Source: CAVUAF01 sp963739375 (GTDB lineage: Bacteria; Acidobacteriota; Terriglobia; Terriglobales; Acidobacteriaceae). Taken from it: a DNA stretch of 64,000 bases. A model generated the notes under the pieces. The model saw only the letters and a list, made by a program, of their open reading frames with translations, had not been told where the DNA came from and ran no database searches. The position numbers and the translations under genes are program-made. The stretch is taken from assembly GCA_963739375.1 (NCBI GenBank), contig CAVUAF010000024.1:96899-160898 (forward strand), read 5' to 3'. This document shows positions 46,836 through 56,205 of the stretch, in pieces. Position 1 is the stretch's first letter. Every line of letters starts with the position of its first letter.

Positions 46836-47039
46836 ATGCCAGTCGGCGACTCCGGCAGGATTGTGCTAGAAGTGGAGCCAGACCTTAAACGTCGGCTTTA
46901 CTCGGCACTGGCATTGGATCATCACCTGACCCTCAAGGACTGGTTCGTCGCCAGAGCGAGGGAATACCTTCAGGCTCAACAACAGCCAAGCTTGTTTACG
47001 GACCAACGCCGGACCTCCGAGCGCAACGAGGAAGCTTAA
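46836..47039 (+). CDS. Small ribbon-helix-helix-like regulator
   Basis: 67 residues from ATG 46836. A short strand RIVLEVEPDLKRRLYSAL followed by helices HHLTLKDWFVARAREYL is the CopG/Arc ribbon-helix-helix layout used by antitoxins and small repressors, and the C-terminal 20 residues are polar. It lies between the divergent HNH nuclease and the adenine methyltransferase, the place where restriction systems carry a control protein. A role in timing methyltransferase and nuclease expression is likely but inferred. Confidence 0.65.
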   Translation: MPVGDSGRIVLEVEPDLKRRLYSALALDHHLTLKDWFVARAREYLQAQQQPSLFTDQRRTSERNEEA

Positions 47040-47168
47040 AGGACCGATGACAAAGATTTTTCCCAAAGGCGTAGGTCGCTCTTGTAACGGGAAACCTAGC
47101 GATCCCGCGAGTCGGCATTCGCTTGATATTCGCCTGGTCTTGGGTTCTGGTATGGGGGTGAGCGCGAT

Positions 47169-48839
47169 ATGAGCAATCGATTTGGAGTGGTGTACACACC
47201 CGATGTGTTAGCCGATTGGGTCGCAACGGAGCTCCTAAGGCGGATGCCCAGGAAAACACCGATAGTAATTTTAGATCCAGCTTGCGGCGAAGGCGCACTA
47301 TTGCGAAGTATCTTTCGCGCTAGCAGAGCCCCAATCAAGTTGGTTGGTGTTGACATCGACGCCAAAGCAATCTCAAAAGCAGCCTCGAATCTTCCCCTCG
47401 GCACTGCTCTAAGGCACGCTGACGCACTCCAACCGCAGAGCAGTTGCGGCTTTCAAGCAGGTTGGAAAAAACTCATGCGTCCCTCGGAAATCTCTGCCGT
47501 CATATCAAACCCTCCGTGGGGCGCCGAACTCCGCCAGAATCCATTGGCATTGCGCGCTGCAGGCTACGAACTGGCACAAGGTCAGTTCGATTCCTACGAT
47601 TTGTTTCTTGAACTCTGTTTGAAGCTGGTGCCTGAAAGAGCCGTGTTGGCGTTCATCGTTCCCGACTCCATTTTTTTTCCTGAACACAAACCGCTGCGCA
47701 CTTTGCTCTTGGAAAAGACTCAGCTGCATCTGCTCGCACGCCTCGGCGAGGGTTTCTTCGGAGATGTATATCGTGGTACCGCCATTGTCATTTGTGAGAA
47801 GCGAAAACCCAAGTTGTCGCGCCTCGTTGAGTGTTTCCGATTGCGGAAGGAACTCCGTGACCTGGTGTTAGAGAACAAACTTTCGCTCGAGACAGCAAAA
47901 ACAAAGGAAATGCACCGTGTGCCTCAAGAGCTCTTCCAGACTGACCCCGACAAGCGATTCATCATCGATGTCAGTCGAGAAGACTTAGCCTACTTCCAGA
48001 AAATTCACGCATGCCGCAGCGATTGGGCGGAATGGCTTCATTCGGGGCGGGGGGTTGAACTCTCAAAAACCGGCGCAGTGATTCTCTGTCCAAAGTGTTC
48101 GACAGCGAGGCCGGAGCCACGCGATTCCAAACGACTGATCTGCGAGAGCTGCGGAACTGCCTTCAGAACTAATCAAGGGCAACGAAAACAAATCATAAGA
48201 AAAAGCATGAATGTTCCACGCGGCTGGCGCAGACTCATTGTGGGTGAAGATGTCGATCGATACCGGTGCCTCTACTCTAGAATCATCCAAGCCGATGTTG
48301 TTGGCATCAACTACAAGACTCCTGAGACCTTCGAGGGGACAAAACTCCTTGTTCGTAAGACAGGAGTCGGCCTGAAAGCCGCCATCGACGATTCCGGCGC
48401 GTTTACAAATCAGGTAGTGTTCCATTACAGACCAAAACCGACAAAAACGCCGGCATTCTTCTTGGATTACGTCCTGGGCGTTCTGTGTTCACGCGTAATG
48501 CTCGCTTACCATTTGAAACGCACAGGCGAAAACGAATGGCGATCGCATCCTTACGTCACCCAAAAAACCATTGCAGAACTTCCAGTCCCCGTTGTATCTG
48601 ATGGACAATGGCAATGGCGACAAGCCAAAGCTATTGCGGATGCCGTGTCCAAACAAAGACGACGCAAACATGATGATCCTGAAGCTGATTTACATATCGA
48701 TTCCATGGTTGCCGGTCTGTACGGACTGGACAAAAATGGCTGCGCGTGGGTCCTCGGTGTCCTTAATGAAGCGCAATCTCTCCAATCAATCGCGACGATG
48801 CGAGCTGATTTGGCTCAACTTCGTCCCGTGAGGGTCTAA
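47169..48839 (+). CDS. N6-adenine DNA methyltransferase (NPPW, gamma-type)
   Basis: 556 residues from ATG 47169 with GGGGGTGAG upstream. SAM-binding motif I is ILDPACGEGALL (about residues 34-45), the acidic motif II is GVDIDAKA, and catalytic motif IV is ISNPPWGAEL (NPPW at 114-117), an N6-adenine methylase signature. The following region is a target-recognition part that contains a zinc-ribbon, CPKC and CESC about 20 residues apart (about residues 300-325). N-terminal motif order with the recognition domain last is the gamma class found in type II and type IIG systems, but no nuclease motif is fused here. Three bases separate it from the second methyltransferase. Confidence 0.88.
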   Translation: MSNRFGVVYTPDVLADWVATELLRRMPRKTPIVILDPACGEGALLRSIFRASRAPIKLVGVDIDAKAISKAASNLPLGTALRHADALQPQSSCGFQAGWKKLMRPSEISAVISNPPWGAELRQNPLALRAAGYELAQGQFDSYDLFLELCLKLVPERAVLAFIVPDSIFFPEHKPLRTLLLEKTQLHLLARLGEGFFGDVYRGTAIVICEKRKPKLSRLVECFRLRKELRDLVLENKLSLETAKTKEMHRVPQELFQTDPDKRFIIDVSREDLAYFQKIHACRSDWAEWLHSGRGVELSKTGAVILCPKCSTARPEPRDSKRLICESCGTAFRTNQGQRKQIIRKSMNVPRGWRRLIVGEDVDRYRCLYSRIIQADVVGINYKTPETFEGTKLLVRKTGVGLKAAIDDSGAFTNQVVFHYRPKPTKTPAFFLDYVLGVLCSRVMLAYHLKRTGENEWRSHPYVTQKTIAELPVPVVSDGQWQWRQAKAIADAVSKQRRRKHDDPEADLHIDSMVAGLYGLDKNGCAWVLGVLNEAQSLQSIATMRADLAQLRPVRV

Positions 48840-48842
48840 CGC

Positions 48843-49949
48843 GTGTCATACCGCTATATCGGCAACAAAACTCGGTTTCTGCACCAGTTAATGACAACGA
48901 TCTCTCACTTGGCCCCGCCTGGCGCCGTTGTCGCTGACCTCATGTGTGGAACCGCCAGTGTTTCGGCAGCACTGAGGTCTGCGGGCTATAAGGTTATCGC
49001 CTCTGACCTTATGACATTCGCCGTCCAGCATGCGACGGTGCGGCTGACAATCGATGGCCCGCCTCCATTCAACCAGCTGGGAGGCTCCTATTTCGGCGTT
49101 CTCGATCATCTCCAGTCCTTGCCTCCAAGAGATGGATTGATGGTGCGCGAATACAGTCCCGCCGGTCGGCCCCAAGCCGGATGTGCTCCAAGGATGTACT
49201 TGTCCGAAACGAATGCTGCTCTGATTGATGCGATAAATGTTGAAATCAACACCTGGATGTCAAAACGCCTTCTCACGCATCAGGAACACTGCCTTCTACG
49301 ACACGACCTCATACTCGCGACGAATCGCGTCGCAAATATTGCCGGAACTTACGGTCACTACAGATCGAAGTGGTGTAATGGCTCCCTGTCAAGGCTGACG
49401 CTTTTACCTACTGACTTCGTTTGGGGTTTTTCTTGTGATCACGTCGTCCTGCAAGGTCCTGCTGAATTTGTATCACAGGGGCTCAAGGCAGACCTCTGTT
49501 ACATCGATCCCCCCTACATGAAGCGGCAATACGCTGCTAATTATCACTTAATCGAAACGATTGCCCGAGGCGACGAGCCAGAAGCAATCGGAGCGAGCGG
49601 GCTTCGGCCTTGGAGGGATCAGTATTCTGATTTTTGTTCAAAGGTCAGAATCAGGGAGGCTTTTGGTAAAATTCTTCGCGGGATGAACTGCAGCAGATAC
49701 CTGATCAGCTACAGCGAAGATGGCTTGTTGTCCCGAGAGGAAATGCTTCAACTTCTGGAACAATTTGGCGAAGCCAAATTGTTCGAATATGCAGTACCCC
49801 GTTTCCGGAGCAACAACAGCCCGTTGAAGCGCACTATGACCGAATACCTGTTCACCCTGACTCGCAACAGCGATGCCGCACAATCGCTCAATTCTACTTT
49901 GCCAGAGCGATCACGCACTCAGCATGCCTCGGGTGCCACGTTATCGTAA
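48843..49949 (+). CDS. DNA adenine methylase (Dam-like, DPPY)
   Basis: 368 residues from GTG 48843. A D12-class N6-adenine methyltransferase: SYRYIGNKTRFL at the N-terminal SAM motif, VADLMCGTASVSAALRSAG as motif I, and CYIDPPYMKRQYAANYH with the catalytic DPPY at about residue 222. The insertion between motifs I and IV (about 180 residues) holds the recognition part. Its start is three bases after the other methyltransferase, so the pair is co-expressed. Its 3' end overlaps the converging HNH copy 2 by 56 bases. Confidence 0.9.
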   Translation: MSYRYIGNKTRFLHQLMTTISHLAPPGAVVADLMCGTASVSAALRSAGYKVIASDLMTFAVQHATVRLTIDGPPPFNQLGGSYFGVLDHLQSLPPRDGLMVREYSPAGRPQAGCAPRMYLSETNAALIDAINVEINTWMSKRLLTHQEHCLLRHDLILATNRVANIAGTYGHYRSKWCNGSLSRLTLLPTDFVWGFSCDHVVLQGPAEFVSQGLKADLCYIDPPYMKRQYAANYHLIETIARGDEPEAIGASGLRPWRDQYSDFCSKVRIREAFGKILRGMNCSRYLISYSEDGLLSREEMLQLLEQFGEAKLFEYAVPRFRSNNSPLKRTMTEYLFTLTRNSDAAQSLNSTLPERSRTQHASGATLS

Positions 49950-51024
49950 ACGCCTGTCCGTTGATTTGGATGTCCAGCCTATCGTCTCGAATATTATTCA
50001 AATCGAGACCGGAAACGTCTGCGTAGTGAAACATTCGGTGAACCAGCGGGCTGACCACGATCACGTTGTAAGGTGAGTCAGCGCCTCCTTCCCCTAAAGC
50101 GAGGAGATGATGAGCTTCGCAATATAGTGAGCCATCGGTTTTTCTAAAGGTCCACCGCTCACCTGTGACCTGACACCGACCGCCATACAAATGTTTTAAA
50201 GCCCCAACGATCCTTTGATTTCGCTTCAGGACCTTGACCATCACTTCCCGCTGAGTCGGTGTTGCATCACTTGGAATATCGTCTGCGAACAGTTCCTCAA
50301 TCACCTCATCCTCGCTGCGCTGACGATACGGTCTTCCGATTCTTACGACTGTCGAACCAACTTGTTTATTCCTCGCTACCGTGAGCGTGGTAACTAGGGC
50401 CGGCTGTGGTTCAGCAGTTTGTGCCTCCGCGACCCCGGCGGCCGCACCCTGTCGGAAAGGCCAAGCCGCGTCGTTCTCGTCAAACGCGACTCCAGGGGTC
50501 AGGTAAACATTTCCCGATGATGCGTTAAACATGGCCAGCAAGCGCTGGTCCACTGACCACCCAGCCTTCGCTTTCGCTGCTTGGAACCAACCAGCCCAGT
50601 ACTCGCCGCTCGACGTTCGAATGATGTATACGACGAGATTCGGAGCGCCACTGCGATCGTGTGGATTTTTGGGTCGTGGGAATCCGTTCTTCGGGTCCCA
50701 AGCCAAGACTCGATTCGAATGCTTGCGACCTAGTGTCTGCCTCCGAATACTGAATGTTTGTGTCCGGCGCTGACCAAGTTCAATCTGCTGGGTCTCCGGA
50801 ACTCCCAGGCTGTGCATTCGGAACACCCAATAGGGGCCACCTTTTTGGCTAAGAGTTTTCTGGCCCGTAAAGAACTTCTGCCAATCAGCCTCACTCACTG
50901 TGGCGATTGGAAAGTCGATATAGGTCTGCCCTCCACCGCGGACTTCGGATCCCTTCGGTTTATTGATGTTGTAAAAATCCGCCGCCGTGAGACGCCGAAA
51001 GACAATTTGACTGGCTGATTTCAT
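49894..51024 (-). CDS. HNH endonuclease with N-terminal recognition-like domain (copy 2)
   Basis: 376 residues from ATG 51024 with GGAGG directly before it. Same architecture as copy 1: KSASQIVFRRLTAADFYNI start, GGGQTYIDFP, FRMHSLGVPETQQIELGQRR, NRVLAWDP and YWAGWFQA in the N-terminal domain, and YCEAHHLLALGEGGADSP with IVVSPLVHRMFHY in the C-terminal HNH domain. Overall similarity is clear but far from identity, so the duplication is old and both copies have been kept. Convergent overlap with the Dam-like gene (56 bases) ties it to the methyltransferases. A shared 18-base identity with copy 1 at the 3' end encodes WHPRHA. Confidence 0.82.
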   Translation of the reverse strand: MKSASQIVFRRLTAADFYNINKPKGSEVRGGGQTYIDFPIATVSEADWQKFFTGQKTLSQKGGPYWVFRMHSLGVPETQQIELGQRRTQTFSIRRQTLGRKHSNRVLAWDPKNGFPRPKNPHDRSGAPNLVVYIIRTSSGEYWAGWFQAAKAKAGWSVDQRLLAMFNASSGNVYLTPGVAFDENDAAWPFRQGAAAGVAEAQTAEPQPALVTTLTVARNKQVGSTVVRIGRPYRQRSEDEVIEELFADDIPSDATPTQREVMVKVLKRNQRIVGALKHLYGGRCQVTGERWTFRKTDGSLYCEAHHLLALGEGGADSPYNVIVVSPLVHRMFHYADVSGLDLNNIRDDRLDIQINGQAFTITWHPRHAECVIALAK

Positions 51025-51140
51025 CCTCCACCTTGGCCGGTCCCGTATCGGGGCAACTTCCGGCAATATCGTAACCCCTTTATCGCAAAGCACATAGCTT
51101 TACATGCCGATTCGCATATAACTGCATCTAAGTTTCAGCC

Positions 51141-51836
51141 ATGGATTGCACGCAAGCGCTGATCCAGCGCGCCCAACAAGGGGATCACCGCGCCTTTGAA
51201 GCGATTTACGCTGAGCACAAGCAAATGGTTTTCGGTCTATGCCTGCGCATTGTGCGCGATGTTACAGAAGCCGAAGATATGGCCCAAGAGGTCTTCATTC
51301 ACTTGTTCCGATTCCTCAGAACCTTTCGCGGCGACTGCAAGTTCACGACGTGGTTGCACCGTGTCTGCGTCACAGTCGTTTACTGCAAGTTGCGGAAGAA
51401 GCGCCTCACCACCGTCTCCATCGACCAGCCCGCTGCCGAAAGCGACCGGCCGAATTCAATACCATTCGAAATCCAACAGCAGGATTCCCGGCTGACGGGG
51501 GTACTGGATCGCACCTGTCTCGAACGCGCCATCGAATCACTGCCTCCTGGGTATCGGCTCGTGTTCGTGCTTCACGACGTATACGGCTATGAACACCGCG
51601 AAATCGCGGAAGTCATCGGCTACTCAATCGGAAATAGTAAATCACAGCTTCACAAAGCGAGACTCCACTTAAGAACCTCTTTGCAAGCTACTAAAGAAAC
51701 AGTTCCGAGACTCACGAGGATTCGTCACAGAAAACCCACTGATGGACCTGAGCTTGAGCCACGCATAACGCGGGATTACGGACGTGGATTGGCCGCTCCC
51801 GCAAGCTTCTCATTTCCAAGCTCCCCGCAGGCGTGA
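51141..51836 (+). CDS. ECF-type RNA polymerase sigma factor
   Basis: 231 residues. Region 2 (HRAFEAIYAEHKQMVFGLC, EAEDMAQEVFIHLFRFL) and region 4 (LERAIESLPPGYRLVFVLH, EHREIAEVIGYSIGNSKSQLHKARLHL) are both complete. These bind core polymerase and the -10 and -35 boxes. The C-terminal 45 residues are Arg/Thr-rich and not part of the sigma fold. No anti-sigma gene is adjacent, and the neighbouring genes on both sides run the other way, so its regulon is unknown. Confidence 0.9.
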   Translation: MDCTQALIQRAQQGDHRAFEAIYAEHKQMVFGLCLRIVRDVTEAEDMAQEVFIHLFRFLRTFRGDCKFTTWLHRVCVTVVYCKLRKKRLTTVSIDQPAAESDRPNSIPFEIQQQDSRLTGVLDRTCLERAIESLPPGYRLVFVLHDVYGYEHREIAEVIGYSIGNSKSQLHKARLHLRTSLQATKETVPRLTRIRHRKPTDGPELEPRITRDYGRGLAAPASFSFPSSPQA

Positions 51837-51911
51837 CAACGGAAGGCATTCAAACACCGCACTCCGGCGAATTGTGGAATGACCAACCAGTCAAACATGC
51901 AACCAGTCCGA

Positions 51912-52271
51912 TCAAGTCAATAAGGGAAGGCCTATGGGTGTTCGCCCATCGGCCAAAAGATGGCTCAAGTAGCTTAGTGAACAGATGATCCACTGAATCT
52001 TTTGGTCGCGACGCAACGTCGGATTCTCCCAAACCCTCTTTGTGCCCCAACTCAGCAACCCTGCACAGGCATAGCTGTGGAGAAGTCCGCGGTGATGAGG
52101 ATGGGTCGCAGGCTCCAGCAAATCTGGCAACAGCCCGACAGCGGCACCAGCTGCACCGGCCAAGACGAACTCTCCTAGATCCAGGGGGCGTTCAGTGAAA
52201 TGACAATAAACGTACCAGGCACCGAGCCCTACAGTGGCACCAAGGATTGCATGTTGCTTCGCATTCGGCAT
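51912..52271 (-). CDS. Small membrane protein of the YdjM-like metal-dependent hydrolase family
   Basis: 119 residues with two hydrophobic stretches (FVLAGAAGAAVGLLPDLLEP and a weaker one near residue 90). The conserved polar pattern KQHAILG at the start, PHHRGLLHSY and LSHLLADGRTPIGLP matches the YdjM/LexA-regulated inner-membrane 'metal-dependent hydrolase' family. The biochemical activity of that family is not established. It follows the helicase gene by 18 bp and probably ends the leftward operon. Confidence 0.7.
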   Translation of the reverse strand: MPNAKQHAILGATVGLGAWYVYCHFTERPLDLGEFVLAGAAGAAVGLLPDLLEPATHPHHRGLLHSYACAGLLSWGTKRVWENPTLRRDQKIQWIICSLSYLSHLLADGRTPIGLPLLT

Positions 52272-52289
52272 TCACTACCTCATGTATTC

Positions 52290-55200
52290 CTATGCCGAGG
52301 CTCCAGTTACGATGCTCCCGGCATCAACCGCGCGGCAGAACAAATTGACCAGCTGAATCTGTTCCAAACGTCTGCACACCGTTCGTTCTAGCTTGGGGCT
52401 GCCCACGATGATCGCGAGTACTTGCGCCCGAGAGATTGCGACGTTAAGGCGATTTCGACTGAAGAGGAACTCAATACCTCGGGGTGACGCATTCCCGTCG
52501 CTAGCCGTCATTGAGAAAATGACAATTGGAGCTTCTTGACCCTGAAACTTGTCCACTGTTCCAATCCGAATTGCCGGCAGCACAGCTTGCAACCGTCTTA
52601 CCTGCAAATTGAATGGAGCCACAATGAGGAAATCCTTGCACGCGATCTTGCGCGCTGGTTGTCCCGGCAATTCGATGATGTGCTGGCAGAGTTCTTGCAC
52701 AACCTGCTTGATTACTTCCACCTCCTGAGAGCACTCGTACGTGTTTGCTTCGTGCCTCACAGGGATGAACAACAGCCCACTCTCCCGATTGATCCAACGA
52801 CGAATTCCATCACCGTAGCGAACCCGACGCTCCGACGTGATTGGATTTGGATGAATTCTACCCTCGTAGATTCCCTGGGAAATGAAATCGCAGACTTCCG
52901 GTCGCATGCGCCAAGTGTCGGGAAGGAGAATCCCTTTGTCTTCTGCTACCGCTGGTGCGCCTTCAAGCAGATACTCCAGCACAGATTGGCCACTCTCGCC
53001 CGGATGGATTCCTTGCATCGGCTGATTCAACTGCATCTGATCTCCGAGCAAGACTATGTTCCGCGCAGCAGGTGCCATGCCTACCAGATTTGCTAAAGAC
53101 ACCTGCCCAGCCTCATCCACAAACAGGTAATCAAATTTCGCGCTGGCCTCCCCCTTGCTGAACACCCAAGCCGTGCCTCCCACAAGCTTCGGTAGAGTGG
53201 GCAATTTGAAAACATCTCCGTTGTCCGCAAGCAGGTCAATGCATGGATGGATTGCTTCCTGGTCGTCGTCGCAGCCAGCCTTGGCCCCCGTAAACTTCAC
53301 ACCTAGACGATCCGCCGCATCGGCAGCTGATTTCAGCAATAAACAGATGGCACGATGACTATTCGAAGTCACACCTATGCGCTTGCCGGCGCCCAATAGG
53401 CGTGCGATCAGCTCACCCCCTGCGTACGTCTTACCGCAACCTGGCGGGCCTTGAATGAACAGTGTGCTCCCATTCATCCCCTCCACGACAACACAAGACG
53501 ATTCGAGTGCGTCCATTCCCGGTGTCAAAAGCGAACCGCCCGCACGGCCAGTGATCTTCGGCGCCCGGCGGAAAAGGAAATCGGCCAATGCACAAGGCAA
53601 GTCGTGGGTTGTGCGGTACGCTCGCACCGTGCGCTCGATGGAATCGACTATGGTACCCGCGTTGAAGATGTCGTCGGGAATCAAACTGAGTCTGGCCGGC
53701 GGCGCCGGACGACCTTTGGCAAACGTGACATATAAAAGCCCGGCCTCATAATCAATCTTCTCAATTTCCACCTTGCAGTCGATGTCGTGCGCATAGCGGC
53801 ACTTGTCGCCATCGCGCAACTTGCTCTCTTGCCCTGCATCAAACCGGAATTCATAACGTAGCGACCTCTTGGTTGCCGTCAGCTCGGCGGCCGTTGTAGT
53901 TCGTTCTAACCCGCCAAGACAATCCGGATCCTCGATCAACTCTTGCTCTGTCATCCCCGAGCGTTCAAACAAGAACCACCAGGACGGCTTGTGCTCACGG
54001 CGATGGAACTCAAGCAGATGGGCGAGCAGCTCGTGAACCCTCCATTTATCCTTGCCATCGCCGCGCTCCAGCGGGACTTCTGCGAGCATCTCCTGAGCTA
54101 ACACTGCTCGTCCAGTAGTAACGTCACCTGGTTTCTTGGGTTCCGCAGCAGGCGCTAAATATGGAATTCCCGAACCGCGTTGGACGTTGCGGAGCCATTC
54201 AGCGAGAGTCCACGTGGATCGGCAATCTTGCTCGTTGTAATTCCGGATCTCTTGAAGAATCGTGGAGCTATGCCAATCCTCTCCATCCCTGAACTCCAGC
54301 CAGCGGTGATATTGAACAATTGAATCCTCGGCTGTCGAGACTTCGCCAGTCCGCGCAGGCATGTACAGGCGCTCAATATTCTTGAGCGAGTAGAAAGGCT
54401 CCCCGACGATGAGTGCCTGCCGCACGATTGAATACAAATCGACGAAGACACCATTCCGCAATAAATCGTCGACTTCCGTCTCGCAGCATCCATAACGGCA
54501 CATTAGGCGCTTCAGCGCGCTCACCTCATAGGAGGCGTAGTGATAGATGTGCATCGTTGGATCCTCACGCCAACGCGTGTGAGCCCAGAGAATGAACTGT
54601 TTGAACGAGTGGCGCTCTTGCTCACGGTTATGCGCCCACCAATCCTGGAAAACAATTTTCGCTTCATCTTTGATGACCGCTCCGAATAAGTACTCGAGTC
54701 CGTCTTCGACCAGGGGATAGCCTTCCATGTCAAAGCAGAAATCGTTCTTCGATTCTGGAGGCAGTGCTCCAAAACCGAGACGCGGTCTTTCCGGATCATG
54801 AGTAATTAGCTCGAACAGAGGGTTCGCCTTCGAACGCGAAGCCAGCTGCAACCTTGCTTGAGTACGCAATCGACTAAGGGTGCCCGCCTGGATACAGTCG
54901 ACCTCCCCTTGACCGCTGGCCAATGCCAATAGCGTCTTTATTCCTGCCGCATGAAGTTTCTCAATATGCGTAGCCCGAATGTTTGCCACAAACGATAAAT
55001 CGTCGCGGGCGTCCAACAATCGCTCGACGTGACCCGTCCAATGACCATAATTCGCTGTACCAGATAACCGAGGCGTCTCGTTTGGATTGAATGCATGCTG
55101 CTGCTCAAGGAAAGCTCTCTTAACAGCCTTGTAGTAAAAGAAGAAGTCATTCGTGTGCAGTCGCTCCCGCACGCCGGAGCCGAGCACGATCCCTACGTAA

Positions 55201-55685
55201 TCCGGTCTCTTACCTTGGAGGCCTTCGAGCAATTCTGCATAACAGCACAACTGGATTGCGAAGTAAGGCTTCATACCTCGGGCGAGCTTGGTGTCCCACA
55301 CTTCATAGTGATATCCGCCGAGATTAGAGCCCCCTTCGACCCGGAAAAGGAAATCCGCATAACCGGCAAATTCATCTAGCTCCAATCGAGCCTGGTAAAT
55401 CACTTCCCGGCCTAAACGCATCGCTTCTAAAGTCTTCGCACCTGCTTCCTCCACGCCTTGCAGATTGACAACATCGCGATGCTCTACCATCAACTGGTCC
55501 AAGAATTTCTTTTCATGTTCCTCGCCGGCCAACTGCACGAGTGCGTCCGCCGCCGACTCGTCATCCCGGAGTAATGCCCCAGGGCGTTCTTTATCGAAGC
55601 GCTCAAACCATGTCAGCGCCTCATTCTCGAGGAACTGAATCAGATCGGAAGGCGAATACATCCATGCAGCGCCACGTTTTTGCAT
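52290..55685 (-). CDS. TM0106-family RecB-like nuclease fused to a DEDD-type exonuclease domain and SF1 helicase
   Basis: 1131 residues; ATG 55661 (YSPSDLIQFLE) is an alternative start. Residues about 10-220 are a RecB-type nuclease domain with the catalytic YEVWDTKLARGMKPYFAIQL core. Residues about 300-500 look like an RNase-H-fold DEDD exonuclease (FCFDMEGYPLVEDGLEYLFG, then HIYHYASYEVSALKRL). The last 430 residues are an SF1 helicase: Walker A FIQGPPGCGKTYAGG (about 750), Walker B YLFVDEAGQVSLANLV (about 855) and the C-terminal NVAISRAQVLAIIVG. The combination suggests DNA unwinding with degradation, as in defence or repair nucleases. It starts 19 bp after the PIN-like gene and belongs to the same leftward operon. 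Confidence 0.85.
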   Translation of the reverse strand: MQKRGAAWMYSPSDLIQFLENEALTWFERFDKERPGALLRDDESAADALVQLAGEEHEKKFLDQLMVEHRDVVNLQGVEEAGAKTLEAMRLGREVIYQARLELDEFAGYADFLFRVEGGSNLGGYHYEVWDTKLARGMKPYFAIQLCCYAELLEGLQGKRPDYVGIVLGSGVRERLHTNDFFFYYKAVKRAFLEQQHAFNPNETPRLSGTANYGHWTGHVERLLDARDDLSFVANIRATHIEKLHAAGIKTLLALASGQGEVDCIQAGTLSRLRTQARLQLASRSKANPLFELITHDPERPRLGFGALPPESKNDFCFDMEGYPLVEDGLEYLFGAVIKDEAKIVFQDWWAHNREQERHSFKQFILWAHTRWREDPTMHIYHYASYEVSALKRLMCRYGCCETEVDDLLRNGVFVDLYSIVRQALIVGEPFYSLKNIERLYMPARTGEVSTAEDSIVQYHRWLEFRDGEDWHSSTILQEIRNYNEQDCRSTWTLAEWLRNVQRGSGIPYLAPAAEPKKPGDVTTGRAVLAQEMLAEVPLERGDGKDKWRVHELLAHLLEFHRREHKPSWWFLFERSGMTEQELIEDPDCLGGLERTTTAAELTATKRSLRYEFRFDAGQESKLRDGDKCRYAHDIDCKVEIEKIDYEAGLLYVTFAKGRPAPPARLSLIPDDIFNAGTIVDSIERTVRAYRTTHDLPCALADFLFRRAPKITGRAGGSLLTPGMDALESSCVVVEGMNGSTLFIQGPPGCGKTYAGGELIARLLGAGKRIGVTSNSHRAICLLLKSAADAADRLGVKFTGAKAGCDDDQEAIHPCIDLLADNGDVFKLPTLPKLVGGTAWVFSKGEASAKFDYLFVDEAGQVSLANLVGMAPAARNIVLLGDQMQLNQPMQGIHPGESGQSVLEYLLEGAPAVAEDKGILLPDTWRMRPEVCDFISQGIYEGRIHPNPITSERRVRYGDGIRRWINRESGLLFIPVRHEANTYECSQEVEVIKQVVQELCQHIIELPGQPARKIACKDFLIVAPFNLQVRRLQAVLPAIRIGTVDKFQGQEAPIVIFSMTASDGNASPRGIEFLFSRNRLNVAISRAQVLAIIVGSPKLERTVCRRLEQIQLVNLFCRAVDAGSIVTGASA

Positions 55686-55704
55686 TTAGCAGCTTCTCGT
55701 CACG

Positions 55705-56205
55705 TCAATACCTCAAAACGTCTTTCCGGAACGATTCCACAAGTTCATCTGAGAACCACGCTCCTGCCACGATCATCTCGGACAGTATCCGCACTGCCTC
55801 TTCTCCCGAAATGGCATTGCTCTCGACCGCATACTGCAATATCGCCAAAGAGCCCGAAACAGAAATACCCAATTCCCCTGCGGCCCGCCGTGCCTGTCGG
55901 TCATTGCTGATTAGTCCAACATTACGCAGCCGCGCGACCGTGATGGCTCCGACTTCTCCCGCGCCTAGAGGAGGATTGTTTTGTCGAATTTCCTCAAAGA
56001 GTTGCAATTCCGACTGGCTTGCCAGCACCACCACCTTTGCTGATTTCCATTCAATACTGGCTGCGAACAGTTCATTCACAACAAAGTCCGACACCAATGC
56101 TCGACCCTCGAACAACTGGTCGAGCAGCGGTAGAGTCGCCGTTTTCACGAAGTCTACGATCGAGTTCGCGTCGAAAGAGAACTCGCCCGAATCAAGCGGA
56201 CGCAA
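55705..56205 (-). CDS. PIN-like ribonuclease (DUF3368-like)
   Basis: 166 residues with a TTG start at 56205, supported by GGAAGGA nine bases upstream; it overlaps the previous gene by 14 bases. Acidic active-site candidates are Asp12 (SFDANSIV), Glu45 (VVNELFA), Glu84 (GAGEVGAI) and Asp102 (ISNDRQARR). The PLGAGEVGAI and DRQARRAAGELGISVSGSL blocks fit the DUF3368 branch of PIN domains, which are usually toxins or RNases. Next to an XRE-ImmA protein it may be the effector of a regulated pair (inference). Confidence 0.78.
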   Translation of the reverse strand: MRPLDSGEFSFDANSIVDFVKTATLPLLDQLFEGRALVSDFVVNELFAASIEWKSAKVVVLASQSELQLFEEIRQNNPPLGAGEVGAITVARLRNVGLISNDRQARRAAGELGISVSGSLAILQYAVESNAISGEEAVRILSEMIVAGAWFSDELVESFRKDVLRY

